From Oxyruncus cristatus (lineage: Eukaryota > Chordata > Aves > Passeriformes > Cotingidae): a stretch of DNA of 64,000 nucleotides. Where the stretch lies: the NCBI GenBank assembly GCA_013399855.1, contig VXAY01000769.1:312-64311 (forward strand). The letters run 5' to 3'. Positions 52,601-64,000 of this stretch are shown here, one piece after another. Each line of letters starts with the position of its first letter. Positions within the stretch are counted from its first letter, which is position 1. Made by a program: the position numbers and the translations under genes. The notes under the pieces were generated by a model. The model ran no database searches and was not told the origin of the DNA. It saw nothing but the letters and a program-made list of their open reading frames with translations.

Positions 52601-54720
52601 CAGAGAGACTTGATCCCAGAGGAATTTTAAACGTGTTCAAGTTCCAAACATTTCTACATTTAAGCCTAATGTCAGTTAACATGGAATACATTTTGGTAGA
52701 AATGTCTCATTTCACTTGATTTGCTTTAGCATACATCTAATGGTTGAAGACAGTATGTGTATTTTTTTACTAACCTCACAATATGATTTCTATCAAAGGG
52801 CAGAAAGCCAGTCTTGTATTAGCTGTTGAAGGGCTAGAAAATAGCAGATTCAGTCTTCATTCCTAGGTCTGCCACTGGCACCCACTTTTGGGGGCTACAC
52901 CTGTGAAATGGGGTAATAATTTTCATTATCTCAATCAGAGAAAATTGTTTGATCCATTATGTTTTGTGAACTGTTTTCAAGGTATGGTGATGAGATCCAT
53001 AGAAATGCCTGTAAAGAGTTGTATGATATAATAGAAGTACTTCAATGTCTTCTGTTTCACTGATGTTGGGAAAACTGTTTTTCAGATCAAATCCTTTTTT
53101 GCTTAACATCTATAAACTGCCTCCTGGCCAAAATTTTTGAAACAGATTTTAATTTTCATCATTATGTATATGGGACAGTTCTGTAGATATACTTCAGTGC
53201 ACTTTTGTCAAAGAATGCTTTAGATTTAATCATACTGCATTTAAGAAAAAAAAGTATTTTATAGGTTACCCTTTTTCTCCCTGAAACATCATGCTAGGCA
53301 AGCAAATGGAACTTAATATTTTATGTTGATTTTGAATACAGCCTATCTGTTTTTATACAAGCATTTCATGACTGTGAAGTGTGAATATATTGACATTTTT
53401 AGTGGGTAAAGACTTTCAACAAATTGGAAAAAAGACAGTATGGAAGCAACTAATTCAATAGTATTGTGAAACCATTGATTATGTACTCAGGGCTGGCAGT
53501 GACACAGTGATACATGAGCTTTGGCCTGAGAAGCCTATATTATAAAGAGAAAACTAGACAAGCTGTGGGAGACTCAGTGTTTTTCTTGTTTGCCTTCATC
53601 CTGCTTCCATCCCTCATTTTGAAATACTCCCCGTGGAGGGCATTAGAAAGTTGTGAATTAAAGCTCCAGGGAGCCTGAATGAAGCAGCTATAGGCACTGT
53701 TGTGGAATAAAAAGGGTAGACTTCCTGATGCAATTAGTCAGGTGTTTCCTATGTGTGATGGAGTTTATAGTGCAAAGAGAATGGTGAAAGGAGAATGCAA
53801 ATAGTACAGATACATGTATATTTAAAATTCATGTCATGTCATGACATTATGCCATGCTCACCTTGTATTTCAGATTCCTAAAAGAATGTGATGTTGGTCT
53901 GAGCATCTTACAGTGATAAGGAGTTGATAATTGCTGGTTACCTGCTGAGTTCAGTTTTTATCTTTCATGGTTGATCAGTTTGAATATTTTTGTGAATCTG
54001 ACCATAGCTCTCGAGCAAAGCTTGTGCCTGTATCAGGTACAGACATCAGAGCATTCCCAAAGAACTCGAAGTGTATGCAGGAAGCTAAAACCAATAACAA
54101 CTCTTGAAGCAGTTTCTACTTTTCCTTTATTTTTCAAATGTTGATGGTGTCAGTTTCTGGCATTAATATTGAATAATACAAAGGCAAAGATACAGGTGTA
54201 ATACTAATAAACTGTATTTTAATTTTTAACCTCCCATTTGAAAAGTAAATTTAATTTCCAAATATAGCATTACATTTTAAATGTAACACAGTTTTATTTT
54301 GTATTGTGTTGTGGAGCACTTCCATGCAACCTCTTCACTTTGCTTTGAATCATTTTCACTGAAATTAGAACTGTCAGTGAGCATCACCAGACCGATTTTG
54401 ATTTTACTCAAAAAGTTATTTTGAATAGGATAACTTCTGATGAATACATAGTGGTTTCATACATGTTGGTAGGGTGATTTTTATACTAATTTGTTTGTAG
54501 TGCCTTTGATTGAATTTGTGGCTTATTGCAATGCATTCCAAAGTAAAAAAGGCTTTCAAAAAATAGGGTTTACAACTATGGGTTGTTAGACAGCAATGTA
54601 AGGACTTCTGCTTTACAGAAGTCATTACTGTAAGTATTGATAGAAGATGATCCATTAGCAAGTCCTGGAAGATTTTTGAACTGCCACTTAGTTTATTAAC
54701 TTTCTAGAATCCCCTTGCTG

Positions 54721-54740
54721 TTTTTTTTTTTTTTTTTTTT
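54721..54740. repeat. Poly-T run followed by AG
   Basis: Twenty thymines followed by AG. It resembles a polypyrimidine tract with a 3' splice site, but no convincing exon follows. Confidence 0.85.
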
Positions 54741-55089
54741 AGATTTCTACTGATATAAAAAAAATTGCATACAATAGGATATATTTCTGTCTTATTTTCT
54801 ACTTAAGTAAAGGTGTTTATGCCATGAGCCACATTAATTTCAAATGAATAATCTGTTTGCTACATAGAACTGGGAGTGGGAATTGGGAATCTTGCATTGC
54901 TGTCTTGTTGATGACACTGTTCTGCTATCCTGGGGTGAAAGAAAGCGCCTTAGATTTCTGTGCCTTGACTGTCTCATGTATTAAATATATGTAAGACAGC
55001 TTACATTACAGGACACAGGAATTGCTTAAGTAAATAATATTCATGATTTGTGAGTGTCAGTTGGAATTTGCTGATTGATGTCCTAATAC

Positions 55090-55119
55090 AAGTTTAGGGA
55101 CACTAAGTTTAGGGACACT
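55090..55119. repeat. 15-bp perfect tandem duplication beside the LTR
   Basis: AAGTTTAGGGACACT occurs twice in tandem, ending 21 bases before the target-site duplication of the solo LTR at 55147. Confidence 0.9.
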
Positions 55120-55141
55120 CTTCATCTGCACATGTACAGTA

Positions 55142-55146
55142 CTTTT
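55142..55146. repeat. Target-site duplication of LTR at 55147, left copy
   Basis: CTTTT before the LTR, repeated at 55537-55541. Including the preceding A (55141), which matches the last base of the LTR at 55536, the shared string is six bases, so the duplication could be five or six. Confidence 0.65.
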
Positions 55147-55536
55147 TGCCAGGTTATGGGCAAGGGATAAAGCCGAGACCAGTGGGTTCTTGCTCCCTAA
55201 GTTGCAGTTTGCCACGGCTATGCCCCAAAGGAATGAGACACAGACGCGGTATGCACTTTGAGGGTCAAAACTGATCTGCTTTATTACAAACATGGTGGGT
55301 TTATATATGGGGCGGGAAAGGAAAGGTTCTGGACAGGGGATACCTGGATTGGTGATTGGGAGGGTAACATGATTGACAGGGAAAGGGGATATGGACGAGG
55401 GCGTTACCCACAGTTAGGCAAGCCCTTGTTACAATGCAGTTAGTCTTTCAGGAGGGCGGCTCAGGCATTTATGTCTGTACTGATTTCTTCTTTCCACGCT
55501 CTGAAGTCCTTTTCAGTCCTCAGCCTATCTCCAACA
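55147..55536 (-). mobile_element. Solo LTR of an endogenous retrovirus, minus strand
   Basis: A 390-bp block distinctly richer in G, C and CpG than its surroundings, starting TG and ending CA on the plus strand and flanked by CTTTT on both sides. On the minus strand it begins TGTTGGAGATAGG and has a TATATAA box (plus 55301-55307) with a GC box GGCGGG just upstream. An AATAAA polyadenylation signal (plus 55280-55285) lies about 21 bases downstream of the TATA box, and a U5-like part ends CCTGGCA. No internal retroviral genes are attached. The close spacing of TATA and AATAAA resembles the LTR at 23460, although the sequences are not obviously related. The retroviral class is uncertain because the duplication length is ambiguous. 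Confidence 0.75.
55280..55307 (-). promoter_or_regulatory. TATA box and AATAAA signal of the solo LTR
   Basis: On the minus strand TATATAA is followed after about 15 bases by AATAAA, giving a promoter and a polyadenylation signal almost adjacent to each other. Functional use is not shown by the sequence. Confidence 0.6.
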
Positions 55537-55541
55537 CTTTT
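55537..55541. repeat. Target-site duplication of LTR at 55147, right copy
   Basis: CTTTT directly after the terminal CA of the LTR. Confidence 0.65.
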
Positions 55542-58500
55542 ATATGTTGAAGTTAAAAAATCAGAATCTTGATGTCTGGCATAATCATTTCAGCTTTGCC
55601 ATTTTCAGAATGCTGATTGTTTTCCCCTATTAATAGAATGAAAAAGAAAGAAAAGGCATAGAATTGTTCTTTAAAATGTAACAATTTAATTTTTTGTATA
55701 ATTTATTGTAACTATACTAATTTTTTTCTGTTGCAGTGCACTATTTACTGACTGTGATGAATTTCTGTTATTCTGGCCATGTTGAACTGCGCCTGGAGAG
55801 ACTTATAATATTACAGTGTATGTAGGAAATAGGGTTGAAATTTCAAAAGTGCTTACTCTTACTTACTCCAGTGATTAACTCTTTAGGAAAATGTGACCCT
55901 TAAGTGTCACTACTAGACAGATGTACAGATGGTTATCACATCTTGCAATAACCAGTGTGAATTCACTCAGGCATCAGGTGGGAAGATCTGGACATCTGTA
56001 CCATCTCTATGGCTTGTGCATCTGTCTCTCAGGGCCTGTACATCAGCTGCTTCCCTACATGCTTTAAGCAGGAAAGAAAAGGGAGTTGGAATTCTTGTCC
56101 CCAGACATGGATATCAATGGCTGGAACCTGATACAGAGTTTGTAACTCACTATGTGCACTTCACGTTTTTTGCACATCAACAGACTTTATGTTGCACATA
56201 TCTAGATATCACATATCTAATACCTCAGGGTACATATTCAATTTTTTATAATACTTTTGGCAATTTTTTTTTTTTTTTTTTGGAAAAAGTATACTGAATA
56301 ATGTTACTTGAAGAAGTACTACTATATCAAAAAATAGAAGATCAAATTATCACTAGATCTTTTGATACTCAGTTCTACAATCCATTGAAATTCTGCTGAA
56401 GGGATTTGTACTTTGTGTAGCTGGAATGGCTGCCAATCATTCTTCCCTAATCTATTATCTTATTCAAATTAATACCAATAAGCTTGAAAAATCATAAGTA
56501 GCTTTAGCCCTTCTGTAATCTACTTTTAATAAGAGGAATGGAATACAGTCCATATGGTAACCTGGATGATCTATCTTGAATTATTTCTGGGATAATATCA
56601 AATACATACCTGAGTTTTGGTTACATACCCAATCCCAAATTATTTTCATTAAAAATTAAAATCTCCTTTAAATACACTTAGCCTGAGGCCATCTGTTGAT
56701 TTCATAAATCCTAGAGCCTCAGTTCTTATACTGGATAAACCTCTCCTACACTATCTTGGAGGTCATAACATCAGTTGTGAGATAAGTTTGGAGTGCTGCA
56801 TGCTGGAGTGAGAGTGTGAACAGCATTTGACTTTTAAAAGCTGCCTTCTGATTCAAGAAAGTAAAAGGGAAATGTGCGTCAGTGACTTCAGTAGGGTTTG
56901 AAACAGGTCTCAGTGTGGTAAATTGTCAAATTGTCTAATGTTAAGCATGCCTAGATGAGGATAAAGAGTGTGCTACTTCTTATTAAAGAGTTTTCTAAGT
57001 AGTGGTATCAACCTGTAATAGAATAATAAAATACTTTGTATTCTTACTAAGTGATGTGTTTCTACTAATTGAAAGGGTAAGTTTCACAGAGACAAAGAAA
57101 TGGTGATTTTTTAAATGTAATATTAATTTAAACCGCTAGGGATTTCAGACTTGTATTTGAAACAATAGTCCTATGTTCCTTTTTCTGAACTAGTCATTAA
57201 GAAGAATATACAGTAGAGAAATCATAATTTTGACTTCCCTTTATAATTACGGAACTATATTTGTATTACGCTGTCAAGAGACTACTATAGCTGCTTAAAA
57301 AGAAGCCTTGCTTCAGCAATGAAAAAGCAGCATGTCATTCATTAAAGCTAACAGCAAGCATGCAAATCCTAAAATGATTTATCACCAGGACGGTGGTGGG
57401 GCACTTCTAAAACACAGGGTTCCAATCAAGCTATGTGCAGTCTACAGTGATACAAGGGAGCACTTTTCTGATTGTCAGAGGCTGTCACAGAGTAGTTTGC
57501 TTCTGCTTTTCAATGGCAATATCAAGTGGTGTGAAAATACTGAGTCTTAATACATATAAAAGTTCCTCCTATTTATTTTTTTCCATGTAGACTCCAGGCA
57601 CTTTACAATACAAGAAGAAATTACATTTCCTTAGACCGTTTTATTAAAGGTGGTGGATTTCCCAAAGATACTGCTACCTGTTACTATAAGTTGTTGCTGT
57701 GACTGTTGTTTATTGTGGTGTAACAATAGCATCACATTCCTTAGAGTAATATGTTGAGATTTGGAGAGCATAATGGACTTCCAGGGCCTTTGAGAAACAC
57801 CATTATTTTTTTGCTGATTTTGTATTAAATGAGTACCAGCCTGTGTTTGTGTGTTAATATATGCATACCATTTGGAACGCACTTAGTGACATTATGTAAT
57901 TCACAGATGTTTTATTATGCATAGTACTATGCATTCATAGTGCTCTGTAGTCACTGTTGTGCAGAATCAAATGAGGGGGTGTCTGTGTGTCTTTTGCTGG
58001 TCCTTTAGTCTTGTCAAACTTTCATTCACTCAATTCACAAACAGAGGGATGTGGTGCCCTTTACTGGATTTTGACTGATGGAGTGGAAAGGAGTAAAAAT
58101 ATTGATTTCTCATAATTTGTCCATATCTATTTCCTGTTGTAAAAATACAGAGTAGGACATAAGAAAAAACAGGATCTTATCATTCCACTGTATTTAGACT
58201 GTGCTGTACTTTATCCCTTTGAGAGAGGATGGTTAGTCCAAGTATTAGATAAGGATTCTATGCGCACTTTTATTAGGCATAAATGAAATCACACTGTTGC
58301 ATGTGGAAATGAACTAAAGAAAAATGAAAAAGCTCCACTGTTTCTGTTGTTGTTGTTTTAATTCATATTAGAAATGCTTTCTCCAGCTGTTTTCCCAGTT
58401 CACTCTCCTTGATTTCATCATCTGATCAGCACCAGACCACTAGCTGATGAAAGAGAAAGTTGGCATTACTGATTGCAGTGGCATTTATCATTTTCTATTA

Positions 58501-59543
58501 ATATAAAAACCAAAGTGTCTCAGTGCTGTAGTTCTACTGAGGAAATAATAAATCATAGGAATTAAGTGATGTACAAAAATCCTCATTGGAATCAGAATTT
58601 TTATTTAGAATTCTGATACCCTTTTTAAAAAAAATTCTTTTTTTCTTTGTTTTCTTATGAGTTATCTTTCTTTCTGTGACTGCTGCATTTTTAATCCACA
58701 TTTTTGAGACTGCTTTTATCTTCATCCCTCCTTGGTTTGACTTTTTGGACTATATAACTATAAACTTTTTAATATTTTTTTCCTTCTCTCATCATGTGTA
58801 TAATTATTTTATTGCATGTTATGTTATTTTAATTATTGCCATGAAATGTAATAATTAACTTGGTAAAAAGTTTCTTCTCACTTAAACATTCAGTTCTTTA
58901 TGTTTTGCTTGTGGGTTTTTTACATACCTTGACAAGTTCTTGGGATAGCAGTTTTTCCTCTGTTTTCCTGTTTCTCCATGGAGAAGTATTCTTCCTGGGA
59001 AAGTTTTTGGTGAAAATTGAATCTCCCTGAGTTTAAGTTCCCTATTTATCTGTCATTTCTTACTACCTGACTTTGTGGAAAAGAAAGATGTAGTCCTGTG
59101 TAGTTTTACCTATCCCTGACTAATGTCTTGCAGGAAAAACAAAGCAGTTCGCAATGTTTTACCTTTATTTCTTGGGCTACTGCCTTTGCAGACTGTGGGA
59201 CCGGGATTAGGAAAGTAAAAACATTGAATAATGAATTTTATAAATGCAAAACTTTTCCCCTTTAAGTGTTTTGAAACCGTGCTTTTGATTTATTTAATAT
59301 TCAGTCATTTACTTTGAAGTTCTGTTCATATATATACCACTGCAGTAAATACGCATGTTAATGTCCTTTAGAGGAAATCATAAACTTCAGTCAAAATGCT
59401 GAGAAGAGAGTGCTGGCAAACGCAAGGAACACAAAGACTAATGTAAAATCTGAGGCACATGTGGAAAAGTTGAGCGAGCTTTCTATCACACTTAAGGGAG
59501 TTAGTGTAAGAAGCCATTGTGAAAATGTTTTTAGTTTGGTTGT
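55542..59543. other. AT-rich non-coding DNA, no gene recognised
   Basis: No coding exon is recognised. The 122-codon frame at 55929-56297 shows no known domain and ends in a phenylalanine run encoded by a poly-T tract. A perfect 18-bp palindrome lies at 57917-57934. Confidence 0.5.
57917..57934. repeat. Perfect 18-bp palindrome
   Basis: ATGCATAGTACTATGCAT equals its own reverse complement and contains ATGCAT at both ends. It lies in AT-rich unique sequence. Confidence 0.9.
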
Positions 59544-59617
59544 GTGTTTTTTTGTTGTTGTTGTTTTTTGTGTTTTGTTTTGGTTTTTTTGTTTTGTTTT
59601 GTTGGTTTTTTTATGTG

Positions 59618-59652
<35 letters not shown>

Positions 59653-59665
59653 CTTTTTCTTGCCT
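59544..59665. repeat. T/G-rich tract ending in a 33-base poly-T
   Basis: Irregular TTG, TTTTG and TTTTTTG units pass into an uninterrupted run of 33 thymines at 59620-59652. The overlapping frames rich in Phe, Val and Cys on one strand and in Lys, Thr and Gln on the other are artefacts of it. Confidence 0.9.
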
Positions 59666-60916
59666 GTATGCATTGAATTTTACTAATGTGGTATGCTCCG
59701 GGGAGCACACCTCCCTCCCTCCGTGCTACCATTCCAGCTTCCCATGCCAGTGCCAGTGACTGACAAGCTGCAGTGCTAGATGAGGCTGTAATATTCCAAC
59801 TTGCTTTTCAGAGCTGTGTCATCTTGGTAATATTTTCTAGCATGACTTTGATTGTTGGGTGGTCCAACAACCCTAGACTTTGAAGTCTAGCAGTGTCCAT
59901 GCTTAAAAGTTTTAGGAAGATCCTGCTTTCTTGCTGAACAGAAGGTGCAGAAAACATAAACCATGCACCATTTGTTTTGCTTCAACTTGCAAAATTTATG
60001 GAATGTTGAACAAATGATGTTTTGGCAAAATAGCTTACATAAAGTCCCCAAAATGGTGAAAAAAGCCTCCTTTGGAGCCCCAGTGGATATCTCAGAACTC
60101 TTCCTGCAAGCAGGCAATGCAATTCATTCTAATTATGTGCTCTGCTTCAGTTGGTTTATTCTGTGATGATTAATGGATAAAGGTTTTTAATGGGTTTATA
60201 TATCAATTTGAGGAGCAGCAGAAAATATTTGGTTAACTATTATACATCAGGAAGTATTTCAAAAGAGGTATCTGTTCTTTGAGGACAGTGGTATTTTCTG
60301 TCCTTTTAGTTCATTCTGTCATGTCTGAGTAGGAAACTGAATGGATGTTGCTAATCTCACTCAGGCAGATTGATACCATCTTCACACTGTACAAGGGCAT
60401 CAAGAAGATTTCCAGTCATGGAGATCACATTATCATACACAGCAGCAACACAGGAGTTAGATTCTGTCTCTGGTTCTTTGTTGGCATGATAGCAGTTTCC
60501 AGATTTAGGTCTGATGAATATAAATGGACAAGAATATGTATTCTACACAATGTCTAAAGAAAAATACCCAGGGCAAACGAGCTTCTATTTGGTTTTATGT
60601 GAGAGAAAATGTAAAAAGCAGTAGTTAAGTTTCTCCCTGTTTTTGTCCCCCTAGAGTTTATTCTTCATTCACTAAGCTCGCCTATTAGAGACAGTTTTGG
60701 ATTTTTCTATTTCAGATTTTTGCCTTTATATATGTAGAGAACACTGCAATGAAGGAATACAAAGAAGATGGATGAGACAGCTGATATCTTGAAACAGGGC
60801 TCCTCACTTCAATGCCAAAGGAAGATAGGTGGAGGAAAATACAAATAATGAACAAAGCCCAACACATAGTTCTCTAAAAGAGATCATTTTTGTCTTCGTG
60901 TAAATATGTTCCAGTT
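59666..60916. other. Non-coding DNA, no gene recognised
   Basis: Unremarkable sequence between the poly-T tract and the CR1 element. No exon, RNA gene or named repeat is visible. Confidence 0.5.
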
Positions 60917-61797
60917 ACAGAATCACAGAATCACAGAATCGTTAAGGTTGGAAGGGACCTCTGGAGATCACAGGGCCACCTAGAGCAGCTAACACAGGAA
61001 TGTATACAGGTGTATTTTGAATATCTCTACTAAGGGAGACTCCATCCTGGGCAGCCTGTTCCAATGCTCAGTGACTCTCAATGGCAATTGATTTTCGCCC
61101 TGTCACTGGGCACCACTGAATAGAGTCTATCACCATCCTCTTGACACTCGCCTTTGAGATACTTTTATATATTGATGAAGTCCCCTCTCAGTCTTCTCTT
61201 CTACACTAAACAGGCCCAGCTTCTGCAGTCTCTCCTCATAAGAGACATGCTCCAAATGATATGACCTCACTAGGGCTGAGTAGAAGGGGAAGATCACCTC
61301 CCTTGACCTGCTGGCAATGGTCTTCCTAATGCACCGCAGGATACCATCGGCCCTCCTGGCCACAAGGTCACACTGCTGGCTCATGGTCAACTTGTCATCC
61401 ACCAAGACTCCCGGGTGCTGCTCCCTAGTAGGTCAGCCCCCAACCTGTACTGCTATGTGGGTTTATTCCTCCCCAAGTGCAGTACTCTACGCTTCCCTTT
61501 GTTGAACTTCCTTGGCTTTCTCTCCGCCCAATTTCTCAGCCTATCAAGGTGCTGCTGAACAGCAGCACAGCCTTTAAGAGTATCAGCCACTCCCTGCCAT
61601 TTTGTGTAATCAGTAAACTTGCTTAGGGTGCACTCTACCCTTTGGTCCAGGTCCTTGGTAAACAAGTTGAATAAGACTGCAGCCAATATTGATCCCTGGA
61701 GAACGCCACTGATTATGGACCTCCAACTGGATTCTACTCCTCTGATCATGACCCTCTGAGATCTGCCATTCAGCCAGTTGTCAGGCTTGAATTCAGC
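60917..61797 (-). mobile_element. CR1 LINE, 5'-truncated, minus strand
   Basis: The minus-strand 3' end has the direct repeats of ATTCTGTG that close CR1 elements, read on the plus strand as three AGAATCAC-like units at 60917-60940. The next part, GGTTGGAAGGGACCTCTGGA on the plus strand, is the well-known CR1 3' region. Coding remnants of ORF2 lie further along on the minus strand. The element stops abruptly near 61797, inside the reverse-transcriptase region, as is usual for CR1. Length is about 880 bp. No target duplication could be identified, which is common for CR1. Confidence 0.9.
61130..61749 (-). pseudogene. Broken CR1 reverse transcriptase remnant
   Basis: Two minus-strand frames match the CR1 ORF2. 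The first, 61749-61453, has SGVLQGSILAAVLFNLF, the palm-domain motif, then KFTDYTK at the catalytic site where active elements have K-F-A-D-D-T-K. Both the Ala and the second Asp are lost (plus positions 61606-61617), so the enzyme would be dead. The second, 61405-61130, is in a different frame, so at least one frameshift lies between 61405 and 61453. It contains SQQCDLVARRADGILRCIRK and SREVIFPFYSALVR, then joins directly to a YEERL block, which implies an in-frame loss of roughly forty residues of the usual thumb region. The C-terminal part is missing. This is a relic, not a gene. Confidence 0.85.
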
Positions 61798-64000
61798 ACA
61801 AAATAATTATACATCTTAAGTGGAGGATGCTGAAAGAAACTTAGCTGATTTGAAATAAAAAATTACATCCTTCACATAAATATGCTATTTACCTCCATAC
61901 TTGAGAGAAAAAGTTGGAAAGACCCTCTTCTCTGGCAAAAAAACCCTCTAATCACAACAAAATGAAGGCTTAAAAACTAAGCATGAAAAATGAGGTTAGA
62001 AAAAATGAGCTTTTTATGTCACCCTAGAAACTTGGCATAGTTTCATTTTACTCATTTTTATATAACATCATTTTTAATATGTGTTAAATTAAAAATCTAG
62101 GCAATAAATATCCTGAAGTGAATGCAAAGGTAGAATTCATTGACTGCTGTTGATCGCTGTTGATGCTGCACTTTGCAGCAGGACAGTTTTGTTCTACTTT
62201 TCATTAAGGTACTGGGAAGAAGCAACAAGACTTAAGTAAAATGATTATGAGATTGTTACATTTTGGTATAATTCATTTATCCTGACATAGAAACAGAACC
62301 TTTAAGCAATTTCTTTGTTTAGGGAGATGCTTGGGGAGGTAAAATCAGTGTGAACTTAGATATGAGTACAGGGAAAGAGCAGAAAGGAACTAAGGAGGAC
62401 TTGGTTTACATAAACTAGGTGCAGAAAATTAAAACTCATGGATGTATAGTCTGCAGATGTTTCAAACTTAATTCTGTCAATCTTATGTTTGTCTGTGATT
62501 TCCACCCACAAGACAAACTAGCTGTTCTAATTGTTATGTAAAACTCACCTTTTAGGTTTGAAAGCACTGATATTTGTACTTTAGGGGGGAAAAAAGTACT
62601 TTAAAAGAAATGGTAAGCAGAATACTTTCTGAACCTTTACAATGAAACATTCCCTGTTCATTGCCTATATGACAGCTCTGGCAGCATTATAAATCTTTCT
62701 AACCTTCTTATTTCAATTTAGCTATACTTGTGAGGATATATGTTGAGGGCTTCTTAAGCATAAAGAAAACAAAGATCCTGAACTATAAAACAAATATGAC
62801 AACCAGCATTTTTAATCTGTATGGATTTAGGAAGGATTTATACTGTTAATCAAAGGGTAATTCTTTTGTGCCTCTCTGCTGTTTAAGAAATTCACCTATG
62901 TTTTTTTCTTGGTACCAGGATTGTTCTCTTCTGTTTCTCAACTTTAATATTCTAGGAAGTTGCATGGTTTAGTTGGATGCTTAAGAAATTCAGGATATTG
63001 TGTGTGTTGGCATATCTAGACTCTTAAAGTATTTGGCAATTAGATTTATGTGCTACTGTAGTGATACTGAAGAATTTCAGTTTCATCACTTTCATTAGGA
63101 CCAGGAGGGAAAGCTGTGGAAATAGCATATAAGCTCTTGGCATCAGGAGTAGACTGTTCTTCCACCACCCTTTCTTTATGTTTAACTGTGGACAGACTAG
63201 TTAACTTGTAAGGATACTTAAGTCATCCTTATGCTCATCGTTAATCACTTGTTGCTGGACTTAAAGAAATAAGAAGTTTTTTGGGATGTTAGAGGCAAGG
63301 AAGTCTTAAAATAGGAATGAAATGAAACAGAAGTTGAAGGGAAGAAGCAAACTCTTCTCCACTCCCCATCATGAGGCAAAGAAATAAATGGATAAATAAA
63401 TGTTACTAAATGTGTATAATGTCACAAAGAATAAGAGGTATTTTCCTTGTATAGTATTTAAATGACTCTGCAAAAGAAAAAAAAGTCTCATTAACACCTA
63501 AACTGGTGATGAAATGGGGCAAGTGCAGTCCTGCTGTCACAGCAAAATATCATCCCCTGTCAGTTTTTAGTTTATTGCTTGCTGTTCAGGATTTGTTTAC
63601 TTTGAATTTTAAAATTAAATTAATGACTGACAGTAAGAAATTAGGTATTATTTTTGTCAGAAGGATAAAAGTGAAGTTTGATACAGCTCCCATATGGTGA
63701 TGCAAGCATAAACAAAGGAGCAGAAAAAGGCTTCAAAGACTGTAACTCATGGAGCAAAGGAAGTAGTTGATGCTTCTCTTTAGCCTACAGACACTCTTCT
63801 GTATATATACCTCATAATTAGGGCTTCGTTTGCCTGCGGGGAGGGTACACAGCCAGGGAGCAGCCTTTATGCACAGCATGCTACCCTAGCAACCTGATAG
63901 ATTTCCAGCAGAAATGTGTGTGGGAGTTAATGCTGATCTTTGCAGAGTTAACCCGTTTTCAGAGAGAGAAGTATGCACAGCTGTTGTGGACTAGTCAGCA
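61798..64000. other. Non-coding DNA, no gene recognised
   Basis: No frame above 64 codons with any recognisable content. The last 200 bases are slightly GC-richer and include GTTAACCCGTTTTC near 63946, but I cannot tie this to a promoter, exon or repeat. Confidence 0.5.

Larger units (their letters stand above)
43868..55089. other. AT-rich non-coding DNA, no gene recognised
   Basis: Eleven kilobases without a recognisable exon or named repeat. Frames reach about 110 codons (44913-45245 minus) and show no known motif. Small features are an AC repeat at 45684-45696, a 13-bp tandem duplication at 49642-49667, a GATA-like purine tract near 46,135-46,180 and a poly-T run at 54721-54740. Old, highly diverged repeats may be present but cannot be named. 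Confidence 0.5.

Noticed and set aside
55929..56297. 122-codon frame, the longest outside repeats
   Set aside because: No recognisable domain, ends in a poly-Phe run from poly-T, and the length is not unusual for six frames over 64 kb.
59391..59759. Frames rich in Phe and Val (plus) and in Lys, Thr and Gln (minus)
   Set aside because: Produced by the T/G-rich and poly-T tract at 59544-59652.
1..64000. tRNA, rRNA, snRNA genes, mitochondrial insertions, CRISPR arrays and bacterial operons
   Set aside because: Looked for conserved tRNA B-box-like GGTTCGAATCC strings, rRNA-like blocks, regularly spaced repeats and long dense frames; none were seen. Diverged or short RNA genes could be missed without a covariance-model search.

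Overview
This looks like 64 kb of nuclear DNA from a bird, probably a neoavian. The base composition is AT-rich throughout. There is no bacterial gene organisation, no long open reading frame outside transposable elements, and I see no multi-exon gene. The assignment to birds rests on the repeats: a 5'-truncated CR1 LINE carrying the CR1-type 3' octamer repeats, a solo LTR that I recognise as the very common avian ERVL-type LTR, and an old, decayed CR1-like LINE of the kind shared by birds and turtles. These names come from memory of the families. No database search was possible.

Layout. Positions 1-210 are the edge of a CpG island, probably a promoter or first exon whose gene lies mostly to the left or whose long first intron fills the window. 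From about 600 to 23,180 the sequence is AT-rich non-coding DNA with simple repeats only. At 23,183-24,249 there is a nested insertion: an ERVL-type solo LTR on the minus strand (5-bp target duplication) interrupted by a second solo LTR on the plus strand (imperfect 6-bp duplication). From 24,250 to 40,100 is more AT-rich intergenic or intronic DNA, with a 138-bp pyrimidine tract at 32.4 kb and a 78-bp assembly gap at 38.6 kb. At about 40.13-41.85 kb lies an ancient CR1-like LINE on the plus strand, itself broken by a 316-bp segment with inverted-repeat ends. At 43,224-43,856 is a young, 5'-truncated fragment of a different non-LTR retrotransposon (minus strand, not CR1). It has an intact 196-codon C-terminal frame, a zinc-finger-like tail and an exact 11-bp target duplication. 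A third solo LTR (minus strand) is at 55,147-55,536. A CR1 copy with a broken catalytic motif is at 60,917-61,797 (minus strand). The last 2 kb hold nothing recognisable.

There is no functional protein-coding gene, tRNA, rRNA or CRISPR array that I can support. The biology of the window is a record of successive insertions by at least four retroelement lineages into a gene-poor or intronic region. The unusual items are the non-CR1 LINE fragment at 43.2-43.9 kb, the LTR-in-LTR nest at 23.2-24.2 kb, and the MITE-like segment inside the old CR1. I did not find a convincing new biological system.
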